Below are positions 1 to 10,665 of a stretch of 64,000 nt of DNA, in pieces. The DNA comes from Streptomyces sparsogenes (GTDB lineage: Bacteria; Actinomycetota; Actinomycetes; Streptomycetales; Streptomycetaceae). Both the position numbers and the translations under genes were made by a program. The notes beneath the pieces were generated by a model. It did no database searches. It saw only the letters and a list, made by a program, of their open reading frames with translations, and was not told the DNA's origin. The stretch covers positions 82,568 to 146,567 of the forward strand of contig NZ_MAXF01000016.1 in the NCBI RefSeq assembly GCF_001704635.1, in the 5' to 3' direction. Every line of letters begins with the position of its first letter. Position 1 is the stretch's first letter.

Positions 1-54
1 GGTGAGCCCGTTTTAACTCCCCAAACCCCTCCAGTCCCGGCAAATCGCCTCGGG

Positions 55-63
55 TTATCCACA
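55..63 (+). other. Isolated consensus DnaA-box-like 9-mer
   Basis: TTATCCACA matches the general bacterial DnaA box exactly. No second box, AT-rich stretch or dnaA/dnaN context is visible, so this is not an origin. The gap at 1-208 otherwise holds only a GC hairpin at 113-135. Confidence 0.25.
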
Positions 64-112
64 GCCGAGTGACGAGATGAGGCGGGGACCGCAAGAATGC
101 GTATGTGACATC

Positions 113-135
113 GCCCCCCGCGGCCTGCGGGGGGC
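113..135. terminator. GC hairpin upstream of moxR
   Basis: Nine-base arms (113-121 and 127-135) form a perfect GC-rich hairpin with a five-base loop. It could terminate an upstream transcript or structure the moxR leader. There is no T-run, as is usual in this GC range. Confidence 0.35.
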
Positions 136-208
136 CGATGCCAGCGTGTTGCGGTGGGCCGGTCCGTTCCGAGGGCAGCGGCCCCGGGATCGGGCCGAGG
201 AGGGCCGG

Positions 209-1404
<1,196 letters not shown>

Positions 1405-1408
<4 letters not shown>

Positions 1409-2820
1409 TGACGGCAGGGGGGACGGGCATGGCCCCCGGCGAAGGCGACGTCGACGGCGACGACCGTGACGGCCGACAGGACAGGGGCGGGGTGCGCGCG
1501 GCGCTCGCCGGGCTGACCACCCGCGGCCGCTCGTTCCTGGCCGCCGGTGTGGCGGCCGCGGTGTGCAGCTATGTCCTGGGGCAGGCGGATCTGCTGCGGG
1601 TCGGGCTGCTGCTCGCCGCGCTGCCCCTGGTGTGCGTGGCCGTGGTCTACCGCACCCGCTATCAGGTGGCGGGCAGCAGACGGCTCTCCCCCGCGCGGGT
1701 CCCGGCGGGCTCCGAGGCCCGGGTGCACCTGCGCGTCGACAATGTCTCGCGGCTGCCCACCGGGCTGCTGATGCTGCAGGACCGGGTGCCGTATGTGCTC
1801 GGGCCGCGACCCCGCTTCGTGCTGGACCGGGTGGAGCCGGGCGGGCGGCGCGAGGTGTCCTACCGGGTGCGCTCCGACCTGCGGGGCCGCTATCCGCTCG
1901 GCCCGCTGCAACTGCGGCTGAACGACCCGTTCGGGATGTGCGAGCTCACCCGCTCCTTCAGCGCCTACGACACGCTGACGGTGGTGCCCCGGGTCGAGCC
2001 GCTGCCCCTGGTCCGCTTCACGGGTGAGGCCATGGGCTACGGCGACGGGCGGCACCGCTCGCTCGCGCTCGCCGGCGAGGACGACATCATCCCGCGCGGC
2101 TACCGCCACGGCGACGACCTGCGCCGGGTCCACTGGCGGTCCACCGCCCGCTACGGAGAGCTGATGGTCCGCCGGGAGGAGCAGCCGCAGCGCGCCAGCT
2201 GCACGGTGCTGCTGGACACCCGGCGGATCGCCCACCAGGGCTCGGGCCCCGACTCGGCGTTCGAGTGGGCGGTCTCCGGCGCGGCCTCGGCCGCGGTGCA
2301 CCTGCTGGAGCGGGGCTACGGGGTCCGGCTGCTGACCGACACCGGCACCTCGGTGCCGGGCCCGGACAGCGGGGGTGGCTTCACCGGCTCGGGCCATGAC
2401 TCGGCGGACACGGCCGGGCTGATGCTGGACACCCTCGCGGTGGTGGACCACTCCGAGGAGGGCGGGCTCGCCCGGGCCTACGAGGCGCTGCGCGGGGGCA
2501 ACGAGGGACTGCTGGTGGCGTTCCTCGGCGATCTTGACGAGGAGCAGGCGACGATGGTCGGGCGGATGCGGCACCGCACCGGGACGGCGGTGGCGTTCGT
2601 GCTGGACGGCGCCGCCTGGTCCCGGGGCGGCTGGGCCGCGGACCCGCGGGGTCAGCAGGAGCGGCTGCGGCTGCTGCGGGAGTCGGGGTGGACGGCGCTG
2701 CCGGTCTCCCCGGGCACCTCGCTGGCGCAGCTGTGGCAGCAGGCCGACGCCCAGGGCGGGGCCCGGGCCGACGCCGGCCCGCGCCTGGCGGGCGGCGGCA
2801 TGACGGGGGGCTGGGCATGA
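1405..2820 (+). CDS. DUF58 domain-containing membrane protein
   Basis: 471 aa. After a charged N-terminus there are two hydrophobic segments at about residues 45-80, consistent with membrane anchoring. The family hallmark follows near residue 235: an R-G-Y-R-H-G-D-D segment leading into RVHWRSTAR. DUF58 proteins are vWA-related and encoded with MoxR ATPases and TgpA-type transglutaminases, but their biochemical role is not settled. The start codon overlaps the moxR stop and the stop overlaps the next start (ATGA at both junctions), so all three genes are one translationally coupled operon. Confidence 0.9.
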
Positions 2821-5243
2821 GCGGAAGCGTGCGACTGGCGATATGCGGCGCGCTGGCGACGGTGGCGGCCGCCTGTGCGCTGCTGCCGCTGGTCGACAAG
2901 CCCGGCTGGCTCGTGGAGGCCGCGCTGCTGCTGGCGATCCAGAGCACGGTCGGCGCGCTGGCCCGCCGGGTGCCGCTGGCGCGCCCGCTGACCGTGGCGG
3001 CGCAGGCCGTGGCGGGGCTGCTGCTGCTCACCCTGGCCTTCGCCCGCCAGCAGGCGTTCGCCGGGCTGCTGCCGAGCCCGCGGGCCTTCCAGGAGCTCGG
3101 GCGGCTGCTGGAGCAGGGCACCGTCGACGTGGGGCAGTACGCGATCCCGGCCCCGGTCACCGACGGCATCCGGCTGCTGCTGGTGGGCGGGGTGCTGGTG
3201 ATAGGTCTCGTGGTCGACGTGCTCGCGGTGACCTACCGCAGCGCCGCCCCCGCCGGGCTGCCGCTGCTCGCGCTGTACTCGGTCGCGGCGGGCCTGTCGG
3301 ACGGCGGCAGGGACTGGCTGTGGTTCCTGGTGGCGGCGAGCGGCTATCTGCTGTTGCTGCTGGCCGAGGGGCGGGACCGGCTGTCCCAGTGGGGCCGGGT
3401 GTTCAGCGGCGGCGCCGCGCGCCCGTACGGCATGGCCCCCTCGGGCCTGGCCGCGGCGGGCGGCGGCCCGGCGCCGGCCCCGGTCCGCACCGGCCGCAGG
3501 ATCGGCGCGCTCGCGCTGGGCATCGCCGTGGCGGTGCCCGCGGTGCTGCCGTCCCTGGACGGCGGGCTGCTGGACCAGCAGAACGGCGGGAGCGGCTCGG
3601 GCGGCGGGAGCGGCACCATCTCGGCGGTGAATCCGCTGGTGTCCCTGCAGGACAGCCTCAACCAGCCGCAGAACCGCGAGGTGCTGCGGTACCGCACCTC
3701 CTCCGCGACCACCCAGGACATGTATCTGCGGATCGTCGCGCTGGACAAGTTCGACGGGGAGACGTGGAAATCCTCGGAGCGGCACGTCCAGGACGTGCCC
3801 GACAATCTCCCCACCCCCTCAGGGCTCGGCCCCTCGGTCCGCGTCTCCTCGATCGACACCTCGATCAAGGCCTCCGGCTGGTACGCGCAGAACTGGCTGC
3901 CCCTCCCCTATCCCGCCATGAAGGTCGAGATCGGCGGCCGCTGGCGCTACGAGCCGGAGGGCCGGACGCTGGTCGGTGACCGCGGGCAGACCACCCGTGG
4001 CGTGCGGTACCAGGTCAACAGCCTGGTCGTGGAGCCGACGGCGGCCCAGCTGGCCGCCGCGCCGAGCCCGTCGGCGAAGCTGCTGCGCGAGTACACCAAG
4101 GTGCCTGACTCGCTGCCGGCCGTGGTGGCCCGCACGGCGCGGCAGGTCACCGCGGGCTCCACGAACGCGTATGAGCAGGCGGTGAAGCTGCAGGACTACT
4201 TCGCGGTGAACGGCGGGTTCCGCTACGACACGCGGGTGCGGTCGGGCAGCGGCTCGACCGCCATCGTGAAGTTCCTGCGCCAGAAGGAGGGCTTCTGCGT
4301 CCACTTCTCCTTCGCCATGGCGGCCATGGCCCGGACCCTGGGCATCCCGGCGCGGGTGGCCGTCGGGTTCACCCCCGGCACGGCGCAGGCGGACGGCTCG
4401 GTGTCGGTCGGGCTCAAGGACGCGCACGCCTGGCCCGAGCTGTACTTCGAGGGCGTCGGCTGGACCCGCTTCGAGCCCACCCCCAGCCGCGGCACCCAGC
4501 CCGACTACACGATGGAGCAGACGCCGTCCGGCGACTCCACCGACGAGCCGACGCAGGCGCCCACCACGTCCGAGGAGCCGTCGGCGGCCCCCTCGGCGTC
4601 GGACAGCTGCGCGCAGGACGGGAAGAAGCTCGGCGAGTGCGGCGCGGTCCCGGGTGAGCAGCCCGACAACACCTCCTCGAGCGGCGGCTGGTCGATGAGC
4701 ACGCGGGTCGGCTGGAGCTCGTTCGCGGCGCTGCTGCTCCTCGTACCGCTGCTGCCCATGCTGTGGCGGCAGCGGCTGCGGTCCCGCAGACTGGGCGGCT
4801 CCGGCGGGCGCACCGAGGAGGACGCGGCCGACCGGATCCTGGCGGCCTGGCGCGAACTGGTCGACACCGCCTGGGACTTCGGGATCACCCCGGACGACTC
4901 CCAGACCTCGCGCAGCGCGGTGGCCCGCATCGTGCGCGGGGCGGATCTCGGCCAGGAGGCGGCCGAGGCGGCGCGGCGGGTCGCGACGGCGGTCGAGCAG
5001 GTGCTCTACGCGCCGCGGCCGCGTCCGGCGCCGGGCATCGGGGACGACGTGCGGCTGGTCCTGGCGGGCTTCCGGGCCACGTCCGGCCGGTGGGCCCGGC
5101 TGCGCGCGCTGCTGGCCCCGCGGTCGGCGGTCCGGGTGGTGTGGGCCGCCTCGGCCCGCCGGTCGGCGCTGGTCGAGCGGTGGGGCGCGCCCCGGTGGGC
5201 ACGCTGGGTGTCCGGGCTGCGCCCCAGCCGCCAGCGGAGCTGA
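2817..5243 (+). CDS. TgpA-like transglutaminase-domain membrane protein
   Basis: About 808 aa from the ATG at 2817, which overlaps the DUF58 stop. The N-terminal third has several hydrophobic helices typical of the TgpA (DUF3488) membrane region. An extracytoplasmic transglutaminase-like domain follows, with catalytic Cys at about residue 494 (GFCVHF) and His at about residue 537 (DAHAWPE), then an acidic WTRFEPTP segment. A Ser/Thr/Pro-rich linker precedes a last membrane helix (about residues 640-655) and a cytoplasmic DUF4129-like tail. The domain order matches the third member of MoxR-DUF58-TgpA clusters, which may modify or cross-link envelope proteins; the substrate is unknown. A strong hairpin follows the gene. 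Confidence 0.9.
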   Translation: MSGSVRLAICGALATVAAACALLPLVDKPGWLVEAALLLAIQSTVGALARRVPLARPLTVAAQAVAGLLLLTLAFARQQAFAGLLPSPRAFQELGRLLEQGTVDVGQYAIPAPVTDGIRLLLVGGVLVIGLVVDVLAVTYRSAAPAGLPLLALYSVAAGLSDGGRDWLWFLVAASGYLLLLLAEGRDRLSQWGRVFSGGAARPYGMAPSGLAAAGGGPAPAPVRTGRRIGALALGIAVAVPAVLPSLDGGLLDQQNGGSGSGGGSGTISAVNPLVSLQDSLNQPQNREVLRYRTSSATTQDMYLRIVALDKFDGETWKSSERHVQDVPDNLPTPSGLGPSVRVSSIDTSIKASGWYAQNWLPLPYPAMKVEIGGRWRYEPEGRTLVGDRGQTTRGVRYQVNSLVVEPTAAQLAAAPSPSAKLLREYTKVPDSLPAVVARTARQVTAGSTNAYEQAVKLQDYFAVNGGFRYDTRVRSGSGSTAIVKFLRQKEGFCVHFSFAMAAMARTLGIPARVAVGFTPGTAQADGSVSVGLKDAHAWPELYFEGVGWTRFEPTPSRGTQPDYTMEQTPSGDSTDEPTQAPTTSEEPSAAPSASDSCAQDGKKLGECGAVPGEQPDNTSSSGGWSMSTRVGWSSFAALLLLVPLLPMLWRQRLRSRRLGGSGGRTEEDAADRILAAWRELVDTAWDFGITPDDSQTSRSAVARIVRGADLGQEAAEAARRVATAVEQVLYAPRPRPAPGIGDDVRLVLAGFRATSGRWARLRALLAPRSAVRVVWAASARRSALVERWGAPRWARWVSGLRPSRQRS

Positions 5244-5277
5244 CGGGGCAGGGCTGACGGGGCCCGGGTACGCACAC

Positions 5278-5313
5278 GCGAGGGGCGGCCGCCGGATGGC
5301 GGCCGCCCCTCGC
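5278..5313. terminator. Bidirectional terminator between convergent genes
   Basis: A perfect 16-bp inverted repeat (5278-5293 / 5298-5313) with a GGAT loop lies between the convergent transglutaminase and DUF3040 genes. It can serve both transcripts. Confidence 0.8.
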
Positions 5314-5478
5314 TCAGGCGTGAAGCTCAGGTATGAAGCCCGGGCATGAGACGCGGAGTGCCGGATGCGAAGCGCAGGCCCGCTCGTGCGTGGCCTTGCT
5401 GCTCATCCGCGGCCCTGCCCTGCCGGACGGCGTATGCGCTCAGCTTCCCGGAAGGCGCTCAGCCGGCCCCGCAGGACC

Positions 5479-5874
5479 TCAGTGGCCCTGCTCGTCGCGG
5501 CGGCGCTGCCACCGCTCCTCGATCCGGCTCATCATGGAGCGGCGCGGACGGCTCTGGCGCCGGGCCGCGGGCCCGCCCGCCTGGGGTCGCTCACCGGGCT
5601 TGGGCGCCTTGCGCCAGCCGGTCACCGCGAGCCCGGCGCACCCCAGCATGACGAGGAACCCCACCACGCTGATCCAGATCTGCTGCGGGATGATCACGCC
5701 GACCATCAGGAGCGCGACGCCTACCAGAAAGCCCGCGATCGCCTGGTAGACCCGTCGCCGGGTGTACGTGCGCAGGCCGGTACCCTCAAGCGCTGTCGCG
5801 AACTTGGGGTCTTCGGCGTACAGCGCTCGCTCCATTTGCTCGAGCATGCGCTGCTCGTGCTCCGAGAGCGGCAC
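5479..5874 (-). CDS. DUF3040 small membrane protein
   Basis: 131 aa, GTG start with a strong GGAGGA Shine-Dalgarno. The N-terminal SEHEQRMLEQMERAL signature is typical of actinobacterial DUF3040 proteins. Two hydrophobic segments (about residues 45-65 and 68-88) are followed by a basic tail. In actinobacteria such proteins commonly sit near the division/cell-wall cluster; function is unknown. It is a single gene converging on the transglutaminase operon. Confidence 0.88.
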   Translation of the reverse strand: MPLSEHEQRMLEQMERALYAEDPKFATALEGTGLRTYTRRRVYQAIAGFLVGVALLMVGVIIPQQIWISVVGFLVMLGCAGLAVTGWRKAPKPGERPQAGGPAARRQSRPRRSMMSRIEERWQRRRDEQGH

Positions 5875-6151
5875 GGAGTCCTCCTACTCGTCGGTCGCGG
5901 GGGGCGACCGGGGTGCGACCCTTTCAGGATAGGCAGGGAATCGCCCCCGTGAAACCCGCCCCTCTGCGCCAATTCGTCACCGGTACGGCGTGGCGTTTGT
6001 TGACGCTGAGACCTGCATTCCCCTCCCGCCCATCCGCCATGCCGGACGGTTACCCCGATCATACGGGGACAAGCGGCCGATCGGGGGGCCTGGGGCCTAC
6101 TCCATCCACCCCGCCCGTCCCGCGGTCACGCAGGTGAGGGGCGGGTAGCGG

Positions 6152-6940
6152 TCAGTCGCGCTCCGCCAGCACATGCAGCTGGGTGGCGACGGCGTGGAAG
6201 GCGGGCAGCTCGGCGGCGGCCGCCTCCAGCTGAAGCAGGGCCTCCAGCGCGTCGGGCTCGGTGTCGACCAGCACGCCCGGGACCAGGTCGGCGAAGACCC
6301 GCACCCCGTGCACCGCGCCGACCTCCAGGCCCGCCGCCTCGACCAGTGCGGTCAGCTGCTCGGAGGTGAAGCGGCGGGGCACCGGGTCGCCGGCGCCCCA
6401 GCGGCCCGCCGGATCGGCAAGCGCTTGCCGGGCCTCGGTAAAGTGACCGGCCAGTGCCCTGGCGAGCACCGCGCCGCCGAGGCCCGCGGCGAGCACGCTG
6501 AGGGTGCCGGCCGGGCGCAGGGCCGCCACCGCGTTCCTCAGGCCCTCGGCGGGGTCGTCGACGTACTCCAGCACGCCATGGCACAGCACCACGTCGTAAC
6601 CGCCGCGCTCGGCCACGTCGAACAGGCCGTGGGCGTCCCCCTGGATGCCGCGGACCCGGTCGGCGACCCCGGCCTCGGCGGCCCGCCGCTCCAGCGCGAA
6701 CAGCGCGTTGGGGCTCGGATCGACCACGGTGACCCGGTGGCCGAGGCGGGCGACCGGCACGGCGAAGTTGCCGCTGCCGCCTCCGGTGTCGAGCACGTCG
6801 AGCACACCGGGCGCGCCCTCGCCCGCGCCCTGCGCGGGAGCCTGGCCCACCGCCTTGACCCGGCGGTCCAGGGCGTCTTTGAGGACCTCCCACACCACGG
6901 CGGTACGGAGGGACGCACGGGGGCGCAGCGGGTCTGACAC
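6152..6940 (-). CDS. SAM-dependent class I methyltransferase
   Basis: 262 aa, GTG start. The Rossmann methyltransferase motif I is clear (DTGGGSGNFAVP, about residues 49-60), followed by the acidic ribose-binding loop (VVDPSPNALF), a motif with GDAHGL and a post-motif VLCHGVLEYV. The C-terminal half is all-alpha/beta as in small-molecule or tRNA methyltransferases of the UbiE/SmtA type. The substrate cannot be inferred. It is preceded on the same strand by the HEPN protein (77 bp apart), so the two may be co-transcribed. Confidence 0.85.
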   Translation of the reverse strand: MSDPLRPRASLRTAVVWEVLKDALDRRVKAVGQAPAQGAGEGAPGVLDVLDTGGGSGNFAVPVARLGHRVTVVDPSPNALFALERRAAEAGVADRVRGIQGDAHGLFDVAERGGYDVVLCHGVLEYVDDPAEGLRNAVAALRPAGTLSVLAAGLGGAVLARALAGHFTEARQALADPAGRWGAGDPVPRRFTSEQLTALVEAAGLEVGAVHGVRVFADLVPGVLVDTEPDALEALLQLEAAAAELPAFHAVATQLHVLAERD

Positions 6941-7016
6941 GGCGGGTGGCTCCTCGGCGGGGTGCCGCCACCGCCTGCGGCGGTGACGACGAGTTACTGA
7001 CGTCGGCGCTCCCAGC

Positions 7017-7532
7017 CTATTGCCTCTGCTGAGGCTGCCGCTCGGGCAGGGCGGGCTGGAGGGCCAGCATCCGCTCGACCAGGCGCAGGAACGTCGCGGC
7101 GGCGCGCTGCAGGTCGTCCGCGTCCCGGCAGGTGGCCGCGCCCGGTATGCCCGCCTCGGCGCGGGCCCGGCGGTCGGCGCCGGCGGCGAACAGGGCGCTC
7201 CACTCGGTCAGTTCGGGGGCGACCTCGGGCAGCACCTCCCAGGCGCTGCGGATCCGCGCGCGGCGGCGCGCGGTGGGCTCGGGGCGGCCGCGCACGGCGA
7301 GCACGGCGGCCGCCGTGCGCAGGGCGGCCAGATGGGCGGTAGCGAAGCGCTCGTTGGCGGTCTCGAGACCGGCGGCCTCCTCGAGGCCGTGGTGGGCCTG
7401 GGCGAGCAGGTCGAGCGCGGCGGGCGGGGCGGCCGCGCGGCGCAGGACGGGGTGGACATCGCTCGCGGGGCCGGTCAACGAAGGGGCAGGGGCGGCGGCA
7501 CGGTGCCGGCGCGCTGCGGCGGTACTGGCCAT
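7017..7532 (-). CDS. SAV_6107-family HEPN domain protein
   Basis: 171 aa from the ATG at 7532, which has a good AGGAGG site eight bases upstream; the longer frame to 7787 lacks one. The protein is largely helical and Ala/Arg-rich, matching my recollection of the SAV_6107 HEPN family of Streptomyces. An R-x4-H motif (RFATAH) sits mid-protein in the position expected for HEPN nucleases, but the residue after Arg is Phe rather than the usual polar one, so RNase activity is uncertain. It lies upstream of the methyltransferase on the same strand. No antitoxin-like partner is evident. Confidence 0.7.
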   Translation of the reverse strand: MASTAAARRHRAAAPAPSLTGPASDVHPVLRRAAAPPAALDLLAQAHHGLEEAAGLETANERFATAHLAALRTAAAVLAVRGRPEPTARRRARIRSAWEVLPEVAPELTEWSALFAAGADRRARAEAGIPGAATCRDADDLQRAAATFLRLVERMLALQPALPERQPQQRQ

Positions 7533-7765
7533 GACGAACCTCCTGTCGTCGCGTGGCGGCCGATCGTGTGGTAGAGCGACCGCCGTATGGGTCCATCGTG
7601 GGGCACACCACTGACAATCGGCCCTGACCTGCGCGAACGCCTCCAACGGCGCCCGACGGCCGAGACCGTCAGTACCCGGCAGGCAAGACCGGCGGCATCC
7701 GGGCGGCGAGACCGGCGGCACCCGGTTGGCGAGCGGGCCCGACAATGCGTCATACTCGTTTTTGC

Positions 7766-7779
7766 ACTGACCAGTCAGT
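7766..7779. promoter_or_regulatory. TetR-type operator in the ABC-YhgE-tetR promoter
   Basis: ACTGACCAGTCAGT is a near-perfect palindrome (TGACYRGTCA core) 23 bases before the first start codon of the efflux-like operon. Similar ACTGACnnGTCAGT sites sit in front of many TetR-controlled operons in actinobacteria. The likely ligand is the TetR protein encoded at the end of this operon (10666-11352). Confidence 0.65.
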
Positions 7780-7801
7780 TCAATCAAGGGAGTGGGTTCT
7801 C

Positions 7802-8590
7802 GTGGAGAGCACCCCGACCGGAGCGGCCGTCACGGCCGAGGGGCTGGGCGTCCAGGGCCCGCACGGCTGGGCGTTCCGCGATGTCGCCGTCGCCGCCGAC
7901 CCGGGCTCGCTGATCGCCGTGGCCGGACCGTCGGGTTCCGGCCGTACCTGTCTGCTGCTCACGCTCACCGGCCGGATGCGGCCCACGGAAGGCCGCGCCG
8001 AGGTCGCAGGTCTCCGTGTGCCCCGACAAATGGCGGCCATACGGCGAATCAGCGCCCTCGCCCATGTGCCGGGCGTCACCGACCTGGAGCCCGCGCTCAC
8101 GGTCGGCGAGCACCTGCGCGAGCGCGCGCTGCTGCAACGCCGGTTCGCCGACTCCCCGCGCGGGCTGCTGCGGCCCCGGCGGGAGCGCGCGGCCGAGTCC
8201 CGGGCCCGGATCGAGGCGGCGCTCGGCGACGCCGGGCTGGACCTGGAGACGCTGCCCAAGGGCCCGCGCACGGCCGTACGGGACCTGGAGCGGCTGGAGG
8301 CGCTGCGGCTGTCGGTGGCGCTCGCGCTGGTCTCCCGGCCCCGGCTGCTGGCGGTCGACGACATCGACCTGAAGCTCTCGGACGCCGAGCGCGAGCAGGC
8401 CTGGGCGCTGCTGCGAGGCCTCGCGGAGGCGGGCCACACGGTCCTGGCGGTGTGCGGCCAGGCCCCGGACGGCGCGGTCGTGGTCTCCACCGCGCCCGAG
8501 GACGCGAACGCCGGGGACACCGAGAACGCCGGGGACAAGGACGGGAAAGAGGGGGCGGCGGATGCGCTCGTCGAAACTGGCCGCGCTTGA
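7802..8590 (+). CDS. Degenerate ABC-type ATP-binding protein
   Basis: 262 aa from the GTG at 7802 (AAGGGAG about ten bases upstream). The fold is ABC ATPase-like: GPSGSGRT Walker A near residue 40, a switch-like region and a Walker-B-like strand (RLLAVDDIDL). Three key features are off-consensus: Walker A Lys is Arg, no LSGGQ signature is recognisable (a RDLERLEALR segment sits there), and Walker B has Asp-Asp rather than Asp-Glu. The C-terminus is Asp/Gly/Lys-rich. It overlaps the YhgE gene by 29 bases, so it probably works with that membrane protein. Whether it hydrolyses ATP is doubtful. Confidence 0.8.
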   Translation: MESTPTGAAVTAEGLGVQGPHGWAFRDVAVAADPGSLIAVAGPSGSGRTCLLLTLTGRMRPTEGRAEVAGLRVPRQMAAIRRISALAHVPGVTDLEPALTVGEHLRERALLQRRFADSPRGLLRPRRERAAESRARIEAALGDAGLDLETLPKGPRTAVRDLERLEALRLSVALALVSRPRLLAVDDIDLKLSDAEREQAWALLRGLAEAGHTVLAVCGQAPDGAVVVSTAPEDANAGDTENAGDKDGKEGAADALVETGRA

Positions 8591-10646
8591 GCTGAGGCGG
8601 TTCGGCAGGGGCCGGCTCCCCCGGGCGGCGCTCGCCGCCCTGGTCCTGCTGCCGCTGCTCTACGGCGCGCTGTACCTGTGGTCGTTCTGGGATCCGTACG
8701 GACGCCTCGACAAGCTCCCGGTCGCGCTCGTCAACGCCGACACCGGCGCCACCGTCAAGGGGGAGAAGATCCACGCGGGGGACGAGATCACCCGCAACCT
8801 GCTGCGCAGTGACACCTTCGACTGGCACCGCACCAGCGCCGCCGAGGCCCGCCGGGGGGTGGAGGACGGCAGGTACTACCTGTCGCTGACCATACCCGCG
8901 GACTTCAGCGAGCGGGTGGCCTCCAGCTCCGGCGACTCGCCCGAGACCGGCGCCCTCCAGGTGCGCACCAACGACGCCAACAACTACATCGTCGGCCAGA
9001 TCTCCCGCACGGTCTTCTCCGAGGTCCGCTCCGCCGCCTCCACCAAGGCGTCCCGCACCTTCTACGACAAGATCTACGTGTCGTTCTCCGACATCCACGG
9101 CGAGACGGAGAAGGCCGCCAAGGGCGCCGACAAGCTCGACGAGGGCATCGGGAAGGCCGAGAAAGGCGCGAACGACCTCGCCAAGGGCCTGGGCCGGGCC
9201 AAGAAGGGCGCGCATTCGCTCAAGAGCGGGCTGACCACGCTCAACCGGGGTGCGGGCACCCTGGAGACGGGCGCGGGCAAGGTCGCCGACGGCACGCAGG
9301 CCCTCTCGGACAAGGTCAACAGCGTGGCGGGCAAGGTGGGTCCGTTCCTCAAGCAGAACGGCGAGGAGATCGGCAGGGTCGCCCAGCGGGTCGCCGACGC
9401 CTCCAAGAAGGCCTCGGACAGCCTCGGCGACCTCCCCACCCAGGCCGCCGACGCCGCCACCAAGGCCCGCGCGGCCTCCGACGAGCTGGCCGCCGACTAC
9501 AGGACGCGCTGCGAGGGCGCGGTGGAACTCGCCCCCGACTGCCCGGCGTTGAAGAAGGCGGTCGGCGCGGCCGACACCGCCGCCGACGTGGCCGAGGACG
9601 TCGACGACCTCATCCAGGACCACACCGCCGAACTCACCACGCTCGGGAACCACCTGGACGACCTGCACGACAAGTCACAATGGCTCGCCGACAACGCCCC
9701 GCACCTCGGCGACGACCTCGACAACGCCGTCGCCAAGATCAACGCCCTCAACTCGGGCGCGCACAAGGTCGCCAAGGGGGCCGACCGCCTCCACACCGGG
9801 CTCACGACCGCCAAGGGCGGCGCGTCCACCCTGGACACCGGCCTCGGCACGCTCCGCGACGGCGCCGGCTCGCTCAGCGGCGGGCTGATCAAGCTCTCCG
9901 ACGGCTCCGGCAAGCTCTCCGGCGGCCTGCACGACGGCGCCGCGAAGATCCCCGACTACGACAAGAAGGACCGGGACGCGCGTACGGAGGTGATGGCCGA
10001 CCCCGTCCAGCTCGCCAGCCGGGACCTGCACCAGGCGCCCAACTACGGCACCGGCTTCGCCCCGTACTTCATCCCGCTCTCCCTCTGGGTCGGCGCGATG
10101 GTCGCCTACATGCTGATCCCGCCGCTCAACCGGCGCGCCCTGGCCGCGGGCGCCTCCTCCTGGCGGGTGGCGCTGGCGGGCTGGCTGCCGGTCGTGGCGA
10201 TCGGCGTGCTGCAGACGGCGGCGCTGATGGCCGTGCTGCACTGGGCGGTGGGGCTGCGGATGGCCCGGGCCGCGGGGACGATCGGCTTCCTGTTCCTGGT
10301 GGCCGCCTGCTTCGCGGCGATCGTGCAGTGGCTGAGCGCCCGCTTCGGACCGGCCGGCCGGATCCTGGTGCTGGCCCTGCTGATGCTCCAGCTGACCTCG
10401 GCGGGCGGCACCTATCCGGTGCAGACCAGCCCCCGGTTCTTCAACGCCCTTCACCCCTTCCTGCCGATGAGTTACGTCGTGGACGCGCTGCGCCGGCTCA
10501 TCACGGGCGGCGGGCTCGGCCCGGTGTGGCTGGCCTGCGGGGTGCTGCTCGGGTTCACCGCGGCGACCCTCGCCCTCACCGCCTGGTCCGCCCGGCGGGG
10601 GCAGGTCTGGTCGGTCAAACGGCTGCACCCGGAGCTGAGCCTGTGA
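8562..10646 (+). CDS. YhgE/Pip-family ABC-2-like membrane protein
   Basis: 694 aa. An N-terminal membrane helix (about residues 20-40) is followed by the family motif LPVALVNAD. A long extracytoplasmic region carries many short Gly-containing repeats of the form xGAxxLxxGL (about residues 180-465), characteristic of YhgE/Pip proteins. The C-terminus has five or six membrane helices as in ABC-2 permeases. Relatives include phage-infection protein Pip and type VII secretion-associated proteins; many actinobacterial copies are regulated by an adjacent TetR. Context (ATPase upstream, TetR downstream) suggests a stress- or drug-inducible exporter, but the substrate is unknown. Confidence 0.9.
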   Translation: MRSSKLAALELRRFGRGRLPRAALAALVLLPLLYGALYLWSFWDPYGRLDKLPVALVNADTGATVKGEKIHAGDEITRNLLRSDTFDWHRTSAAEARRGVEDGRYYLSLTIPADFSERVASSSGDSPETGALQVRTNDANNYIVGQISRTVFSEVRSAASTKASRTFYDKIYVSFSDIHGETEKAAKGADKLDEGIGKAEKGANDLAKGLGRAKKGAHSLKSGLTTLNRGAGTLETGAGKVADGTQALSDKVNSVAGKVGPFLKQNGEEIGRVAQRVADASKKASDSLGDLPTQAADAATKARAASDELAADYRTRCEGAVELAPDCPALKKAVGAADTAADVAEDVDDLIQDHTAELTTLGNHLDDLHDKSQWLADNAPHLGDDLDNAVAKINALNSGAHKVAKGADRLHTGLTTAKGGASTLDTGLGTLRDGAGSLSGGLIKLSDGSGKLSGGLHDGAAKIPDYDKKDRDARTEVMADPVQLASRDLHQAPNYGTGFAPYFIPLSLWVGAMVAYMLIPPLNRRALAAGASSWRVALAGWLPVVAIGVLQTAALMAVLHWAVGLRMARAAGTIGFLFLVAACFAAIVQWLSARFGPAGRILVLALLMLQLTSAGGTYPVQTSPRFFNALHPFLPMSYVVDALRRLITGGGLGPVWLACGVLLGFTAATLALTAWSARRGQVWSVKRLHPELSL

Positions 10647-10665
10647 TCGCGGAGGGAACGGACCT

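Noticed and set aside
55..63. DnaA box suggesting an origin
   Set aside because: One isolated 9-mer; no clustered boxes or AT-rich region.
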